A program made the position numbers and the translations under genes. Source: Pontibacter kalidii (GTDB lineage Bacteria > Bacteroidota > Bacteroidia > Cytophagales > Hymenobacteraceae). Taken from it: a DNA stretch of 64,000 nucleotides. Below, one piece after another: positions 61,746-64,000 of this stretch (positions within the stretch are counted from its first letter, which is position 1; each line of letters opens with the position of its first letter). The stretch spans positions 124,001 to 188,000 of the forward strand of contig NZ_CP111079.1 of NCBI RefSeq assembly GCF_026278245.1. The letters are read 5' to 3'. Under the pieces are notes generated by a model. That model was not told the DNA's origin, ran no database searches, and worked only from the letters and a program-made list of their open reading frames with translations.

Positions 61746-64000
61746 ATGTCGATTTCAACGAAATATAACCCCAAGGAAGTAGAGAAGAAGTGGTACGACA
61801 GCTGGATGCAGCGCGGCTTCTTCCACTCAGAGCCTAATCCGAACAAGGAGCCTTATACCATCGTGATCCCGCCGCCAAACGTTACGGGCGTGCTGCACAT
61901 GGGCCACATGCTCAACAATACCATTCAGGATGTACTGATCCGCCGTGCGCGTATGCAAGGCAAGGAGGCATGCTGGGTACCGGGCACCGACCACGCTTCC
62001 ATCGCCACAGAGGCGAAGGTGGTGGCTATGCTCAAGGAAAAAGGCATCAATAAAAGCGACCTGACCCGTGAGGAGTTCCTCCAGTATGCCTGGGAATGGA
62101 AAGAGAAATATGGCGGCATCATCCTGGAGCAGCTCAAGAAGCTCGGCGCCTCCTGCGACTGGGACCGCACCCGCTTCACCATGGAGGAGGACCTTTCTGC
62201 TGCCGTAATAGAGGTGTTCGTGGACCTGTACCGCAAAGGTCAGATCTACCGCGGGGTGCGGATGGTAAACTGGGACCCGCAAGGCCAGACAGCGCTCTCC
62301 GACGAGGAAGTGATTCCGAAAGATACCATGGCGAAGATGTACCACCTGAACTACGAAGTAGTGGCAGACGGTACGGCAGAGCCTGCCTACATAACCGTGG
62401 CTACCTCGCGCCCGGAGACGATCATGGCCGACGTGGCTGTGGCCGTGAACCCAAACGACGAGCGCTACCAGCACCTGCACGGCAAGTCGGTGCGTATTCC
62501 GTTGCTGGGTAAGGAGATTCCGGTAATATTAGATGAGTACGTAAGTATAGATTTCGGTACAGGCGCGCTGAAAGTAACGCCGGCCCACGACCTGAACGAC
62601 TACGAGCTGGGCCAGAAGCACAAACTGCCAACCATCGACATCCTCAACAACGACGGCACCCTGAATGCGCAGGCGCAGCTGTATGTCGGCCAGGACCGTT
62701 TCGCGGCACGCCGTAACATCGTAAAGGACCTTCAGGAAGCCGGCTTGCTGGTGAAAGTTGAAGAGTATGCCTCTGTCTTGCAAACTTCGGAACGTACCGG
62801 TGCCGTGATTGAGCCGCGCCTCTCGATGCAGTGGTGGTGCAAGATGGACAAGATGGCCCAGCCTGCCTTGGAGTCGGTGATGAACGATGAGATTCGCCTG
62901 CACCCGCCTAAGTTCAAGAACATGTACCGCTCCTGGATGGAGAACGTGCACGACTGGTGTATTTCGCGCCAGCTGTGGTGGGGCCAGCAGATTCCGGCTT
63001 ACTACCTGCCGGATGGTTCTTTTGTAGTGGCAACCAGCGCGGAAGAGGCGTTGGTTTTAGCCCGCAAAGAAAGCGGTAACGAGAACCTGCAGCTGTCAGA
63101 CCTGCGCCAGGACGAAGATGTGCTCGATACCTGGTTCTCGTCGTGGCTATGGCCGATTTCAGTGTTCGACGGCTTCAAAGACCCGGACAACAAGGATATC
63201 CTTTATTATTACCCGACCAATGACCTGGTAACGGCTCCGGAGATCCTGTTCTTCTGGGTGGCGCGCATGATCATGGCTGGTTTTGAGTTCCGCAACGAGC
63301 TGCCCTTCAAGAACGTGTACCTGACCGGCATCGTGCGCGATGCGCAGGGCCGTAAGATGTCCAAGTCGCTGGGCAACTCGCCCAACCCGCTCGACCTGAT
63401 CGACCAGTACGGTGCCGATGGTGTGCGTGCGGGTATGCTTTTCAGCTCGCCGGCCGGAAACGACCTGCTCTTCGATGAGAAGCTGGTGGAGCAGGGCCGT
63501 AACTTCTCGAACAAGATCTGGAACGCCTTCCGTCTGATCAAAGGCTGGGAGGTGGACGAAAGCCTGCCGTTCCCGAACGAGACAGCCGTGAAGTGGTTCG
63601 ACTCGCGCTTCAACGAGGCGTTCGTGCAGATCGAGGATCATTTCAGCAAATTCCGGATCTCGGATGCGCTGCTGGCCGTGTACAAGCTGGTGTGGGACGA
63701 TTTCTGCTCCAACTACCTGGAGATGATCAAGCCAGCCTACCAGCAGCCGATCGACAAGCAGACGATCGACACAACAGTCGGCTTCCTGGAGAAAGTGCTG
63801 AAGGTGCTGCATCCGTTTATGCCGTTCATCACGGAAGAGATCTGGCATGAATTGAAGGAGCGCAAGCCCAAGGAGTACCTGATCGTAGCGCCTTGGCCGA
63901 AGAAGGAGAAGTTCGACAAGGAGATCATCGAGAGAATGGAGAACGTGCTGAACGTGATCGGCTCTGTTCGTAACATCCGGAACTCCAAGAATATCGCGAA
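61746..64000 (+). CDS. valS: Valyl-tRNA synthetase (cut by window end)
   Basis: ValS charges tRNA-Val and edits mischarged threonine. The reading frame from the ATG at 61746 stays open to the window end (751 codons). It begins [20 protein letters not shown] and has the HIGH motif HMGH at 51-54 in [15 protein letters not shown], the editing-domain segment [29 protein letters not shown], and KMSKS at 537-541 ([14 protein letters not shown]). The C-terminal coiled-coil lies outside the window. The gene is intact as far as seen. Confidence 0.97.
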   Translation, partial: MSISTKYNPKEVEKKWYDSWMQRGFFHSEPNPNKEPYTIVIPPPNVTGVLHMGHMLNNTIQDVLIRRARMQGKEACWVPGTDHASIATEAKVVAMLKEKGINKSDLTREEFLQYAWEWKEKYGGIILEQLKKLGASCDWDRTRFTMEEDLSAAVIEVFVDLYRKGQIYRGVRMVNWDPQGQTALSDEEVIPKDTMAKMYHLNYEVVADGTAEPAYITVATSRPETIMADVAVAVNPNDERYQHLHGKSVRIPLLGKEIPVILDEYVSIDFGTGALKVTPAHDLNDYELGQKHKLPTIDILNNDGTLNAQAQLYVGQDRFAARRNIVKDLQEAGLLVKVEEYASVLQTSERTGAVIEPRLSMQWWCKMDKMAQPALESVMNDEIRLHPPKFKNMYRSWMENVHDWCISRQLWWGQQIPAYYLPDGSFVVATSAEEALVLARKESGNENLQLSDLRQDEDVLDTWFSSWLWPISVFDGFKDPDNKDILYYYPTNDLVTAPEILFFWVARMIMAGFEFRNELPFKNVYLTGIVRDAQGRKMSKSLGNSPNPLDLIDQYGADGVRAGMLFSSPAGNDLLFDEKLVEQGRNFSNKIWNAFRLIKGWEVDESLPFPNETAVKWFDSRFNEAFVQIEDHFSKFRISDALLAVYKLVWDDFCSNYLEMIKPAYQQPIDKQTIDTTVGFLEKVLKVLHPFMPFITEEIWHELKERKPKEYLIVAPWPKKEKFDKEIIERMENVLNVIGSVRNIRNSKNIA

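Overview
The window looks like a chromosomal segment of a Bacteroidota bacterium, most likely order Cytophagales, family Hymenobacteraceae (Pontibacter-like). The reasons are promoter boxes of the Bacteroidota type (TTTG near -33, TAnnTTTG near -7) before the tRNA, rpsT, pyrF and others; very few Shine-Dalgarno sequences; an IPExxxVDY-type gene beside pyk and acpP-fabF-rnc; the ftsK-lolA pair; and moderate GC content. The genus is inference.

Layout. 0-8 kb: prs (cut by the window start), tRNA-Gln, purL, two unknown small genes, atpD-atpC and a lipoprotein subtilase. 8-20 kb: a sulfur amino acid PLP enzyme, a 730-bp hairpin-rich spacer, a DegT-type aminotransferase, ispE, a tgt-lptF/G-EamA cluster, a glycosyltransferase whose middle has foreign-looking composition, an ECF sigma factor, rsmG, a DUF4269 gene and a YheT-type hydrolase. 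20-33 kb: rpsT, pyk, acpP-fabF-rnc, nadE, sdpI, lgt, a GAF histidine kinase and cdd. 34-48 kb: a saccharopine dehydrogenase-like gene, trmN6, rnhA, marC, a class V aminotransferase, aroQ, xerD, an iron transporter-like gene, a GH20 hexosaminidase, pyrD, ftsK and lolA. 48-64 kb: pyrF, a 138-bp MITE beside an AT-rich block of unknown genes, yjdM, a PhnB-like gene, DUF1456 and DUF2851 genes, a membrane protein, a NeuD-like acyltransferase, trhO, a nucleoside phosphorylase, two tandem 99-aa paralogs, a LuxC-type acyl-CoA reductase, a ferredoxin, a pentapeptide-repeat protein and valS (cut by the window end). Most genes are housekeeping. No prophage, CRISPR array or complete insertion sequence was seen.

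The unusual content is in the DNA between and across genes. (1) The hexamer AAGTAT, usually AAGTATA, occurs about 175 times by my manual count on the two strands, against roughly 26-31 expected. It lies inside genes, at stop codons and as inverted pairs that build terminators, as uptake sequences do in Neisseria and Haemophilus, but I know of no description of this word. (2) Many spacers hold arrays of 7- or 8-nt words, often as a forward arm facing a reverse-complement arm; several unrelated words share this layout. (3) Two long inverted-repeat elements of about 125 bp and several half copies share a core near CCCCTCCTCGGAGGGG. (4) One spacer carries a chain of short perfect hairpins. All positions and counts were read by eye.
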